DNA of 21,434 bases from CAYVMN01 sp964452575 (GTDB lineage: Bacteria; Desulfobacterota; DSM-4660; Desulfatiglandales; Desulfatiglandaceae): contig CAYVMN010000060.1 in the NCBI GenBank assembly GCA_964452575.1, positions 1-21,434 on the forward strand. Reading direction: 5' to 3'. Below the pieces are notes generated by a model. It made no database searches and was not told the DNA's origin. It saw nothing but the letters and a program-made list of their open reading frames with translations. Numbering within the stretch: position 1 is the stretch's first letter; each line of letters begins with the position of its first letter. Shown here piece by piece: positions 6,796 through 14,841 of this stretch. The position numbers were made by a program, and so were the translations under genes.

Positions 6796-9700
6796 GTCTT
6801 ACTCCTGTCCTTTTCCAGATCACATCTAAGGCATCTGGTGGACTCAAGAAGGGCCTCCCCTTCAGTAAACCCTTTTTCTATCTCTCTGAAGTCCTTCACC
6901 CTCTCCTCGGGCCTCTCCAACTCCACCTGTATCCTTGGCCTTTCCTCGGTTGTTTCCTCTTCCAAGGCCAGGGGCCCATCCTCTTCCATTTCTGTCTTCT
7001 CATCAGGTATCTCAACCGGGCCTTCATCTCCTTGCAGATATTTATCGATGGCTATGGCAGCCCTCCTCCCTGAGGCAATGGCCCTTATCAAAAAGGTAGG
7101 GCCTGTGGTAAAGTCACCCCCGGCAAACACCCCTTTGATATTCGTGGAAAGGGTATTTTCATCCACAGCCAGGGTCCCCCACAAGGCCCTCTCCAGTTGG
7201 CCGTCTTCGGACAGGAATGAGGCATCAGGGGCCTGACCAATGGAAATGATCACATTGTCGGCCTCCACAACCTGGGTCGATGTCTCATCAAAGCTCGGGT
7301 TAAAACCCCCCTGTTCATCAAAGACGGAAACACAGCGAGTGAACCCAATTCCGGCCACCCTGCCGTTGCGCTTGAGTATCTGCCGGGGACCCCAGGAGTT
7401 GTTGATGGTAATACCCTCGTCCAGTGCCTCCTGGATCTCCTTTTCCCACGCGGGCATCTCTTCTCTCCCCTCCAGGCAGAATAGCTGAACGTCCTCGGCC
7501 CCCACCCTGAGGGCGGTCCTGGCAACATCTACGGCCACATTGCCCCCTCCCACCACCACAGTCCTCCCTTTGAGTCTGATATCCCCGCCCATCCTCACAT
7601 CGGTCAGGAAACTTAGGCCATAGGAGAGGCCCTCAAGGCCCTCCTCTTCGCCTGGGATACCGATTCGCTTGCTGGCCTGTGCCCCTGCCGCAATAAATAC
7701 CGCGCCATACCCTTCCCTCATCAGGTCGTTGATCGTGTGCCTTGCGTCTATGGGAGAATTATAGAGGACCTTCACCCCACAGCTCTCGATATAACCAATC
7801 TCCTTCTCGATCACCTCCCGCGGGAGACGGAACTGGGGTACCGTAATCCCAAGCATACCCCCGGCAACCGACTGGGCCTCAAAGACAGTCACCTCGTATC
7901 CCATCTTTGCCAGAAAATATCCACAAGTCAGACCTGCCGGACCGGCACCTACTATGGCCACCTTTTGCTCTTTGGTTACCGGAAACGGCTCTTTTTCGTG
8001 GCTTATGTTCTTATAATACCAATCAGAGGCATACCGCTTCAGGGACCTGATGGAGACTGGCTCATCCAGCTCTCCGCGGCGGCACTTGAATTCGCAGGGG
8101 TGGATACATATACGCCCACATACGGCCGGAAAAGGATTCCTCTCCCTTATGATCTCCACCGCCTTCTCATTCTTGCCCCTTGCAATGGCCGCCACATAAT
8201 TGGGCACATCGATCCCTGCGGGACACGCATGTTGACAAGCGGATATGACCATGGAATCGCATGTTGCCCCGGCACAGCGGTGTTCGAGGATGTGATCCTC
8301 ATATTCCTTTGAAAAGTACTTGAGGGTAGAGAGGGCCGGCTTGGCACATGTCTGGCCTAGGCCACACAGGGATGACTCTGTAATTGTCTCTCCCAACTCC
8401 TTGATGGTATTGATGTCCTTTAGCTGTCCCTCACCCCTCGTGATGCGGGTCAATATCTCAAGGAGCTGGGTTGTGCCCAGGCGGCAGGGTGCGCACTTCC
8501 CGCAGGACTCGGACTGGGTAAAACTCAGAAAAAACCGCGCAATCTCTACCATACAGTTGTTTTCATCCATCACTACCATGCCACCCGAGCCCATAATGGC
8601 GCCTATACGCTGGAGCGTGTCGTAGTCGATGGGCAGATTTAGATATTGAGGAGGCACACAACCACCCGACGGCCCACCCATCTGTACTGCCTTGAACTTC
8701 CTCCCCTTCGGAATCCCACCACCTATGTCAAAGACCACCTCCTTGATGGTCACGCCAATGGGTACCTCTACAAGGCCTGTATTATTCACCTTGCCAGCCA
8801 GAGAAAAGATCTTTGTCCCTTTGCTGTTTTCTGTGCCCACCTCTCCATACCATGCGGCACCATTCTTGATGATCAAGGGCACATTGGCCCAGGTCTCTAC
8901 GTTGTTTATATTAGTCGGTTTTCCATCAAGGCCGCTCTGTGCAGGAAAGGGCGGTCTCGGTCGGGGCATGCCGCGGCTTCCTTCAATAGAGGCCATAAGG
9001 GCGGTTTCCTCCCCACACACAAATGCCCCGGCCCCTATCTTCAAGGAGAGGTCGAGACAAAAACCTGTTCCCAGGATATTCTCACCAACAAGCCCCAGTT
9101 GCCTCAACTGTTCCAAGGCGATGGTCAGATGCTCCACTGCAATGGGGTATTCCTCTCGCACATAGATGTATCCATATTCTGCCCCCATGGCATATGCGCC
9201 GATGAGCATACCCTCGATCACCGCATGGGGGTCTCCCTCCAGGATGGCCCGATCCATGAAGGCCCCGGGGTCGCCCTCATCGGCATTGCATATGACATAT
9301 TTTGGACGGCCTTCTGCCCCTTGAGCAAACTCCCATTTGAGTCCGGTAAAGAAACCGGCCCCACCCCTCCCCCTCAACTTGGCGGCCTTTACCTCCCTTA
9401 CCACCTCTTCCGGTGTCATCCTGGTCAGGGCCTTTATAATGGCCTGATACCCCCCGGCAGCGATATAATGCTCAATCCTGGTTGGATCAATCCTTCCGCA
9501 ATTGGCAAGTACCCTCCTCTCCTGTTTTTCATAGAAAGGGATCTGGCCTCGATAATATATGGGCTTGCCTGTAGAGGGGTCCTGGTAGGCAAGGCGATCA
9601 ATCAAGCGGTTATTTTTTAGGGTGAGGGCCACAATCTCGGCCGCATCCTCTGGCCCCACTTCCTGGTATTGAACCCCAAGGGGTTCCAAGGCGATCACCG

Positions 9701-9923
9701 GGGCCTTGGCGCAAAAACCGTGACACCCGGTCGCACGCACCTCTACCTGGTCTCTAAGTCCCTGTCTCTCAATATCCCTTTCAAGGGCCTCTTTCACGTC
9801 GGCCGCACCATATGCCCGGCATCCGGTCATGCAGACATGAACAACGCTCCTGGCCCTGTCCATCCGGGCCAGGATCTTATTACGTAGCCACTCAAGCTGT
9901 CCTACGGAACCTATCCTCTCCAT
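6792..9923 (-). CDS. NuoF-like NADH/FMN subunit fused to a GltD/NfnB-like FAD-NAD(P) module
   Basis: 1043 aa with three recognisable parts. Residues 25-105 form a thioredoxin-like [2Fe-2S] domain (C31, C35, C67, C71). Residues 110-545 are the NuoF/HydB core: GRGGAGFFTGLKW, NADEGDPGAFMDR, AFVCGEETALMASIEG, the SLBB region, and a [4Fe-4S] site at C474, C477, C480 and C520. Residues 546-975 resemble the glutamate synthase small subunit/NfnB: a Cys-rich linker (C563, C567, C602, C606, C610, C614), FAD motif GAGPAG at 659-664, and nucleotide motif VVGGGN at 790-795. A charged tail ends in CLRC. Two dinucleotide-binding modules on one chain fit electron transfer between NAD(H), a second nucleotide and Fe-S partners, and possibly bifurcation. 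The ATG is preceded almost directly by AGGAG; an in-frame TAG two codons upstream excludes an earlier start. Context makes it the electron input of the MetFV complex. Confidence 0.9.
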   Translation of the reverse strand: MERIGSVGQLEWLRNKILARMDRARSVVHVCMTGCRAYGAADVKEALERDIERQGLRDQVEVRATGCHGFCAKAPVIALEPLGVQYQEVGPEDAAEIVALTLKNNRLIDRLAYQDPSTGKPIYYRGQIPFYEKQERRVLANCGRIDPTRIEHYIAAGGYQAIIKALTRMTPEEVVREVKAAKLRGRGGAGFFTGLKWEFAQGAEGRPKYVICNADEGDPGAFMDRAILEGDPHAVIEGMLIGAYAMGAEYGYIYVREEYPIAVEHLTIALEQLRQLGLVGENILGTGFCLDLSLKIGAGAFVCGEETALMASIEGSRGMPRPRPPFPAQSGLDGKPTNINNVETWANVPLIIKNGAAWYGEVGTENSKGTKIFSLAGKVNNTGLVEVPIGVTIKEVVFDIGGGIPKGRKFKAVQMGGPSGGCVPPQYLNLPIDYDTLQRIGAIMGSGGMVVMDENNCMVEIARFFLSFTQSESCGKCAPCRLGTTQLLEILTRITRGEGQLKDINTIKELGETITESSLCGLGQTCAKPALSTLKYFSKEYEDHILEHRCAGATCDSMVISACQHACPAGIDVPNYVAAIARGKNEKAVEIIRERNPFPAVCGRICIHPCEFKCRRGELDEPVSIRSLKRYASDWYYKNISHEKEPFPVTKEQKVAIVGAGPAGLTCGYFLAKMGYEVTVFEAQSVAGGMLGITVPQFRLPREVIEKEIGYIESCGVKVLYNSPIDARHTINDLMREGYGAVFIAAGAQASKRIGIPGEEEGLEGLSYGLSFLTDVRMGGDIRLKGRTVVVGGGNVAVDVARTALRVGAEDVQLFCLEGREEMPAWEKEIQEALDEGITINNSWGPRQILKRNGRVAGIGFTRCVSVFDEQGGFNPSFDETSTQVVEADNVIISIGQAPDASFLSEDGQLERALWGTLAVDENTLSTNIKGVFAGGDFTTGPTFLIRAIASGRRAAIAIDKYLQGDEGPVEIPDEKTEMEEDGPLALEEETTEERPRIQVELERPEERVKDFREIEKGFTEGEALLESTRCLRCDLEKDRSKT

Positions 9924-9963
9924 CTCCTAGTGTTGTCCCTTCCACTCATTTCATTTTGGATTT

Positions 9964-10089
9964 TGGACATACGACTTCAGACTTCCGACATCCGACATCC
10001 GACATCGGACATCGGACTTCGGACTTCGGACATCGGACTTCGGACATCGCACTCCGGACATCGGACTTCGGACCTTGGACTTCGGACAT
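9964..10089. repeat. Tandem array of eighteen 7-bp units
   Basis: Read on the minus strand, the array is eighteen consecutive heptamers of consensus A(A/T)GTC(C/G)G, for example AAGTCCG, ATGTCCG and ATGTCGG, with a few variants at the edges. It fills most of the 165-bp space between the NuoE-like stop and the NuoF-like start. Its right end reaches the first base... of the adjacent stop codon region (10089 is shared). No spacers of constant length exist, so it is not a CRISPR array. It is transcribed if the operon is continuous. Confidence 0.9.
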
Positions 10090-10565
10090 TATCCAGGCTT
10101 GCGATATTGGCCAAGCACACTGTTAACCTTGTTGGGCGAAAGCCTGCCGAAATACGTCCGGTTGACCATCATGGTGGGGGCCAGGAAACAGGCGCCAAGG
10201 CAGGCCACGGTCTCCAAGGTGAAGTAATAATGGGGATCCGTCTTCCCCTCCTGCAGCCCCAATTCCCTTTTCAACAGCCTCAGGATGCTCTGCCCCCCTT
10301 TTACGTGACATGCCGTCCCCCGGCAGACCCTGACCACATATTTTCCCTTTGGTTCCAGCGTAAACCCGGCATAAAATGTAATTACACCTTGGACCTGCGA
10401 GGGGAACAGATCAAGTGCCTCTGCGATGGGTCCGATAGAGGCCGGGGGGATATACCCGAAGGCCTCTTGAACCTCCTGCAAGAGGGGTATTAGTGCCCAT
10501 TTGTGAGACCTCTGACCATCTATGATAGACCCGAGTCTTTTCCAGTCGATCTCTCTTTGATCCAT
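10089..10565 (-). CDS. NuoE/HydC-like [2Fe-2S] subunit
   Basis: 158 aa, the normal length for the 24-kDa NuoE family. An N-terminal helical bundle (LIPLLQEVQEAFGYIPPASI) is followed by the thioredoxin-like [2Fe-2S] domain with ligands C81 and C86 (VCRGTACHVKG) and C122 and C126 (ACLGACFLAP). Such subunits dock on NuoF/HydB and supply a [2Fe-2S] cluster beside the FMN site in complex I, bifurcating hydrogenases and formate dehydrogenases. The ATG at 10563-10565 has AGGAG 9 nt upstream. It lies 35 bp after the FdhA-like gene and is separated from the NuoF-like gene by the heptamer array. Part of the proposed folate-reductase complex. Confidence 0.93.
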   Translation of the reverse strand: MDQREIDWKRLGSIIDGQRSHKWALIPLLQEVQEAFGYIPPASIGPIAEALDLFPSQVQGVITFYAGFTLEPKGKYVVRVCRGTACHVKGGQSILRLLKRELGLQEGKTDPHYYFTLETVACLGACFLAPTMMVNRTYFGRLSPNKVNSVLGQYRKPG

Positions 10566-10600
10566 TGTCTTGATCTCCTGATGCTCAAGAACCCCAAGCC

Positions 10601-13240
10601 CTATACCTTCTCAAGCCTTACGGGACAGGTGTTCCACCCCGGCCAATCCGCCTTCTCAATGGAGGTCAAGGGGATCAGGTTTCTTGTATCATTTCCATGT
10701 AAGGCCCCTGGGAGGAAGACAAGCCCTGCCCGGAGGGTGCTCTCCAGCCTGACCTTTCTGGTAACTTCCCCTTGCTGAGAGACCACACGGACCACTTCCC
10801 CATCCTCTACACCCAACTTGATCCCATCATTGCAAGATACATGAACCTCTTCACAGATCCCAAATCTCGCAATACGTTCCGAACGACTGGTGCGAGTGCC
10901 GCTCCCGAGATGGTATCTGAGAGACCCCATGACCGCGATCAGGGGATAGTCGTCCTCTGGTGTATCATACGGGCTGGAGGACACAGGCGTGAAGGAGAAG
11001 CGGGCCTTTTCGCCCGTCTCCTTGACCCACCCTTCAGCCCTGTGTCCGCTCAACTCCTCGTACATGGGTATTGTCCGGGATATCTCGGATCTCACCATAT
11101 CTAGGGAGCCATAACGTCTCGCGAAACCCATCTTTTCACCCAGGATATCCAGGATCTCCCAGTCCGGCCTGGCATTTCCTGGCGCCGACACCACAGGTTC
11201 GAAAGTCTGTATCCTTCCCTCCATATTGGTGAAAGACCCTGCCTTTTCGCATGAGGCTGCGCCTGGCAGGAGCACATGTGCAAACTCGGATGTCTCATTG
11301 GTGAGGATGTCCTGGACCACCAGGAAATCTAGTTTCTTAAGGGCCTTCCTTACCCGCTCACCCTGGGGTAGAGACCGCACCGGATTTTCTCCCATTACGT
11401 ACATGGCCTTAAGATTGCCCTTCTCTGCCTCTTGAATCATCCGAACCACATTAAGGCCATGGTCGGGTGATATCTTTGTCCTCCAGGCACGCTCCCACCT
11501 CTGCCGCACCCTACCCTCACCCAGTAGTTCGCGACCCGGGAGTGCGTGTGGCACGCTCCCCATATCCCATGCGCCTACCTCATTGCTCTCCCACGACAGG
11601 AGGTAAATCCCACCCGCTTCACATCCCAGACTGCCGGTCATAAGCAATATGTTCATGAGTGCATCCATGCACTGTCGGCCGCACCTTTGCCGAGTAATGC
11701 CATGTCCAATCACGAGGGCAATCTTTTTGCCCTTGAGTATCTCAGCGGCCCTCCTAATTGACCCTGTGTCTACTCCTGCCGCCACACTGAGCCTTGCCAG
11801 GTTGAATGAAGAAAGGCCATCCCTGTAACTGGCAAAGCCCTCCGTGAAGCGTGCAATAAAATTCTGATCATTTGAGAAATTCTTCCACAGGAGTGCAGCG
11901 AGACAATTTACCAGTTCCGTATCCTTGCCAGGGGATACGGAGAGCCAGATACTGGTGAAAGGCACCAGGTCGCTCCTCCGGGGATCGACCAGCACCACAG
12001 GCACCCCTTTTCTCGAGGCCCTCTTGAGATAATAACTAAGCACCGGGGTTGAATGGCTCGGGTCAGCACCCAGGATCAGGATCGACTCTGCCTTTAGAAG
12101 GGATTCAATCCGATTTATGCGGCACCCACCACCGGTCCTTTGGTCAATCAAGGCAATGGCCGGTCGGCCGGCCATATATCCCCCGTTGTCCACATTGTTT
12201 GTGCCCAAGAGGACCCTTGCAATCTTCTGGAAGAGATAGTTTTCCTCATTTGTACACTTTGAGGAACCGAAGAGGGCTATGCTTTGAGGTCCATACTCTC
12301 CCTTGATCTCCAATAACCGTTCGGAGACGGTATTCAGGGCCTCCTCCCATGATGTAGACGCCAGACCATCCTTCTTCCGGACGAGGGGATGAGTCAATCG
12401 CTCATCTGCGTTGAGAAAATCGTGGGCAAAATGCCCACGCACGCAGAGTGTAGCGCCATTGACGGTCCCTGACAGGTGAGAAGGGTTGATCTCAATCACC
12501 TTGTCCCCTGCATGACCCACAACAATCGAACAGCCAATGCCGCAAAAACCGCACGTGGAAAGGGACTCCCCTTCCGGGGTCCCCACCCAACGGGTGTTTA
12601 TAGGGGCCAGGGCGCCTGTTGGACATATGGAGACGCAGGTCCCGCAAAAGGTGCAACTGGATTGCTCCAAGGGCAGGTCGTGAAGGGTTGCTGGACGGGA
12701 CCTGAAGCCTCTGAGATTGTAGTCTATTGCCCCTGCCACTACCAGCTCATGGTCGGCACGGATGCATTTACCGCAGAGTATACATTTGCTCAGGTCCCTG
12801 GAAATGAAGGGGTTTGCCTGCTCCATTGGTCTGTAATTGGGGATGGCATAGAGATCCCCATAGCCAAGGCCCAGATCGGCGGCAATCTCCCGCAACTGGC
12901 AGCGGTTCCCTTTGCTGCATACCACGCAGGACTCCGGGTGTTCTGCCATCATCAGGCGGACTATATTGGCCCTGTGCCTATTTATGCGCGGGGTATCTGT
13001 CAGGATCTCCATATTGGCTGAGGCAGGGGTAACGCACGAGGCCATGAGACGCCCTGTGTTGCCGTCTTCAACAAGGCAGATACGGCAGGCACCATAGGGT
13101 CTAAGCTCATGGTGATAACAGAGCCTGGGGATCCTGATCCCGTTCTGCTCCGCAGCCGCAAGGACGCTCGTCCCTGCCGCACAACTGATCCTCTTCCCGT
13201 CGATGGTGAGGCCTATATCTTCCAATTCTCTAGCTCCCAC
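10601..13240 (-). CDS. FdhA/NuoG-like molybdopterin-fold subunit lacking formate dehydrogenase catalytic residues
   Basis: 879 aa. The N-terminal electron-transfer domain resembles NuoG: [2Fe-2S] at C41, C52, C55 and C69; a His-Cys cluster at H101, C105, C108 and C114; then two ferredoxin motifs, C153/C156/C159 with Asp163 where the fourth Cys is expected, and a complete C196/C199/C202/C206. The molybdopterin-family domain keeps the proximal cluster (C230, C233, C237, C266). Aligned by eye to E. coli FdhF, however, Sec140 is Ala357, His141 is Gly358, Arg333 is Ser549 and the electron-relay Lys44 is Arg268. Formate oxidation is therefore unlikely; an electron-relay or scaffold role, as for NuoG, fits better. 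The GTG at 13238-13240 overlaps the upstream stop by one base (TAGTG); a TTG five codons later has a better Shine-Dalgarno sequence (GGGAG, 8 nt). Confidence 0.85.
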   Translation of the reverse strand: MGARELEDIGLTIDGKRISCAAGTSVLAAAEQNGIRIPRLCYHHELRPYGACRICLVEDGNTGRLMASCVTPASANMEILTDTPRINRHRANIVRLMMAEHPESCVVCSKGNRCQLREIAADLGLGYGDLYAIPNYRPMEQANPFISRDLSKCILCGKCIRADHELVVAGAIDYNLRGFRSRPATLHDLPLEQSSCTFCGTCVSICPTGALAPINTRWVGTPEGESLSTCGFCGIGCSIVVGHAGDKVIEINPSHLSGTVNGATLCVRGHFAHDFLNADERLTHPLVRKKDGLASTSWEEALNTVSERLLEIKGEYGPQSIALFGSSKCTNEENYLFQKIARVLLGTNNVDNGGYMAGRPAIALIDQRTGGGCRINRIESLLKAESILILGADPSHSTPVLSYYLKRASRKGVPVVLVDPRRSDLVPFTSIWLSVSPGKDTELVNCLAALLWKNFSNDQNFIARFTEGFASYRDGLSSFNLARLSVAAGVDTGSIRRAAEILKGKKIALVIGHGITRQRCGRQCMDALMNILLMTGSLGCEAGGIYLLSWESNEVGAWDMGSVPHALPGRELLGEGRVRQRWERAWRTKISPDHGLNVVRMIQEAEKGNLKAMYVMGENPVRSLPQGERVRKALKKLDFLVVQDILTNETSEFAHVLLPGAASCEKAGSFTNMEGRIQTFEPVVSAPGNARPDWEILDILGEKMGFARRYGSLDMVRSEISRTIPMYEELSGHRAEGWVKETGEKARFSFTPVSSSPYDTPEDDYPLIAVMGSLRYHLGSGTRTSRSERIARFGICEEVHVSCNDGIKLGVEDGEVVRVVSQQGEVTRKVRLESTLRAGLVFLPGALHGNDTRNLIPLTSIEKADWPGWNTCPVRLEKV

Positions 13241-14115
13241 TATTTTAGTCTGGCCGCATCCAGGTAGTGTCTAAGCCTTTCTTCCCCCCCAATAGTTATT
13301 ATATGAACTCCTTCACAGAGATCCCTCAGCGCACTCACAATGTCAGCAAAGAGTTCGATACTGGCCTTTTGTCTGTCCGGGGCGCTCGCAAGCTTCTTGA
13401 TCATCCAGTCCGGGACCAGTCCCGATTTAAGGTGCCTGTTCAGAAACTGGGCCATGCCTGCCGTCCTCAAGATCATGACCTCTGCTATCACTGGCACGCC
13501 AAAGCCCTTGACATGCCTTATGAACTTCTCAAACAGGTCAACATCAAATACGGGCGTTGTCAAAAAAAAACCGGCACCGATCCTGGTCATCTCTTCCATC
13601 TCTTTCAACTCCAGCTCCGGCACATCTTTTCCCCAACGCGATTCAACCCCTGAGCCCAAGGTAAATTCCGCTTTGGAGGGCAGTTCCTTACCCTCCACCG
13701 TAACGCCCTCCCTCATATGTTCCAGTACAGAGGCCAATTTCCCTGAATCCACATGAAAAAACATCATCTCCTGCAGACTGTCGCCAGTGATCCTGTAGTC
13801 CTCTGTGAAGACCAGCAGGTTTTCTATCCCTATCTCGTGGGCGATCAGGAGATCTTTTTCCAGTTGAGGCCGGCTCTTGTCCCGGGTGGTGGTCTGGTAG
13901 ATGGATTCGAAATGGTTCTTTTTGAGGAGCTCGCAGGTCTTGATGCTACCGCCAACGAACCCCTCGATGTCCAGCTCCGGCACAGCCACACCGTCAACAC
14001 GGCCACGCACCAATTCCAGGCGTCTGATCAGGGCCTCTGGTTCCTCATCAATAGGGGCCTGGACTTCAGATGTGACCACGAACTTCTTCTTATCCAATGC
14101 CTCTTTGAGCTTCAT
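13240..14115 (-). CDS. Divergent MetF-family paralog
   Basis: 291 aa with the MetF TIM-barrel layout: FVVTSEVQAPID with Glu17, LLVFTED with Asp106, and C-terminal VHIITIGGEERL similar to VHIMAIGKED of the other copy. The folate-contacting Gln is replaced (FFLTTPVFD, Thr187 where the intact MetF has Gln187), and the TDH segment becomes PELD. It may bind a different pterin or C1 substrate, or be a structural subunit. It starts behind a perfect AGGAGG, 15 bp after the regulator gene, and abuts the FdhA-like gene, so it is made with the Fe-S subunits rather than with metFV. Retention of Glu17 and Asp106 argues that the flavin site may survive. Function not proven. Confidence 0.82.
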   Translation of the reverse strand: MKLKEALDKKKFVVTSEVQAPIDEEPEALIRRLELVRGRVDGVAVPELDIEGFVGGSIKTCELLKKNHFESIYQTTTRDKSRPQLEKDLLIAHEIGIENLLVFTEDYRITGDSLQEMMFFHVDSGKLASVLEHMREGVTVEGKELPSKAEFTLGSGVESRWGKDVPELELKEMEEMTRIGAGFFLTTPVFDVDLFEKFIRHVKGFGVPVIAEVMILRTAGMAQFLNRHLKSGLVPDWMIKKLASAPDRQKASIELFADIVSALRDLCEGVHIITIGGEERLRHYLDAARLK

Positions 14116-14130
14116 AGGTGCCTCCTAAAA

Positions 14131-14703
14131 CTAGGTCAGTCCAAGCAGACGCGCCACTTCCTCCTTTAGTTGGGGCAATGGGAGCGGTTTTGAAAAACAG
14201 ACATCCGCACCATACTCCTTCATCTTTTTAAATTTCTCTTCGTCCAGATACGCAGAGAGGACAATAATCTTGGTATTCCTGGTTTCCTCATCCCCCTTAA
14301 TCTTCTTGCATACCTCGTATCCTTTAATGTCTGGCATCATGATATCCAGGATCAGCAGATGAGGTCTGAAGTGATTCACCTGCAGCCCGGCCTCAAACCC
14401 ATCAGATGCGGAGATTACCTCATAGTGATGTTCATCCTCTTCTAAGGCCTGGACAATTGTCTCTACGATTATGGGATCATCGTCCACCACAAGAATTCGC
14501 TTCAGCCCCTCGTCCTGATCTTCATTGGGAACGGGAATCCCCTGCCTCTCCATAAAGGCCTCCAGGTCTGATTTCTTTATCCGACGATGCCCGCCCACGG
14601 TCTTGTATGCCTTAATGTGCCCTGATTCGATCCAGTTTATAATGGTCTTTGCTGAGACATTACAGTATTTGCTCGCCTTAAACACTGTGAATATATCCTC
14701 CAT
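14131..14703 (-). CDS. BldC/excisionase-type HTH fused to a response-regulator receiver
   Basis: 190 aa cytoplasmic regulator. Residues 4-52 are a small MerR-like winged helix of the BldC/excisionase type (SAKTIINWIESGHIKAYKTV then GGHRRIKKSDLEAF), so the DNA-binding domain is N-terminal, the reverse of classical response regulators. Residues 68-190 are a receiver with the acidic pocket DDD (74-76), phospho-acceptor Asp120 in LLILDIMMPD, Ser150 and Lys172 (SKP). The ATG at 14701-14703 has AAGGAG 7 nt upstream. It is the first gene of the folate-reductase operon (15 bp to the MetF paralog) and lies downstream of a PAS histidine kinase in the same direction, its probable partner. Its promoter carries AATT direct repeats suited to this HTH type. 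Confidence 0.9.
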   Translation of the reverse strand: MEDIFTVFKASKYCNVSAKTIINWIESGHIKAYKTVGGHRRIKKSDLEAFMERQGIPVPNEDQDEGLKRILVVDDDPIIVETIVQALEEDEHHYEVISASDGFEAGLQVNHFRPHLLILDIMMPDIKGYEVCKKIKGDEETRNTKIIVLSAYLDEEKFKKMKEYGADVCFSKPLPLPQLKEEVARLLGLT

Positions 14704-14741
14704 GACGTTGCTCCTTCAAATTTCGGGTTATTTTAGAAAAT

Positions 14742-14771
14742 ATAATTATTATAATTATTATAATTTGTCAA
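14742..14771 (-). promoter_or_regulatory. Probable promoter and direct-repeat operator of the regulator gene
   Basis: Three direct copies of a 9-bp unit (ATAATTATT, ATAATTATT, ATAATTTGT) fill 14742-14768, placing AATT cores exactly 9 bp apart. On the minus strand a consensus -35 TTGACA (14771-14766) runs straight into them, and -10-like AT-rich hexamers lie within or after the repeats (TATATT 21 nt downstream, TAATTA 17 nt). A bound BldC-like protein would cover the core promoter, suggesting autoregulation. Confidence 0.6.
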
Positions 14772-14841
14772 CAAAAAATAACAGCACCTGAATAAGTATC
14801 TGTTTGGCCCTTGGATTCCTGCCCTTATTCAAGCCGGGAAA

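Noticed and set aside
8646..9620. Plus-strand open frame of 324 codons
   Set aside because: Lies antisense to the clearly homologous NuoF core; the protein shows no family resemblance and the openness is explained by the codon use of the opposite strand.
9964..10089. CRISPR array
   Set aside because: Units are 7 bp with no unique spacers between them; this is a simple tandem repeat.
10601..13240. Functional formate dehydrogenase catalytic subunit
   Set aside because: The expected Sec/Cys, adjacent His and active-site Arg are Ala, Gly and Ser by eye alignment to E. coli FdhF.
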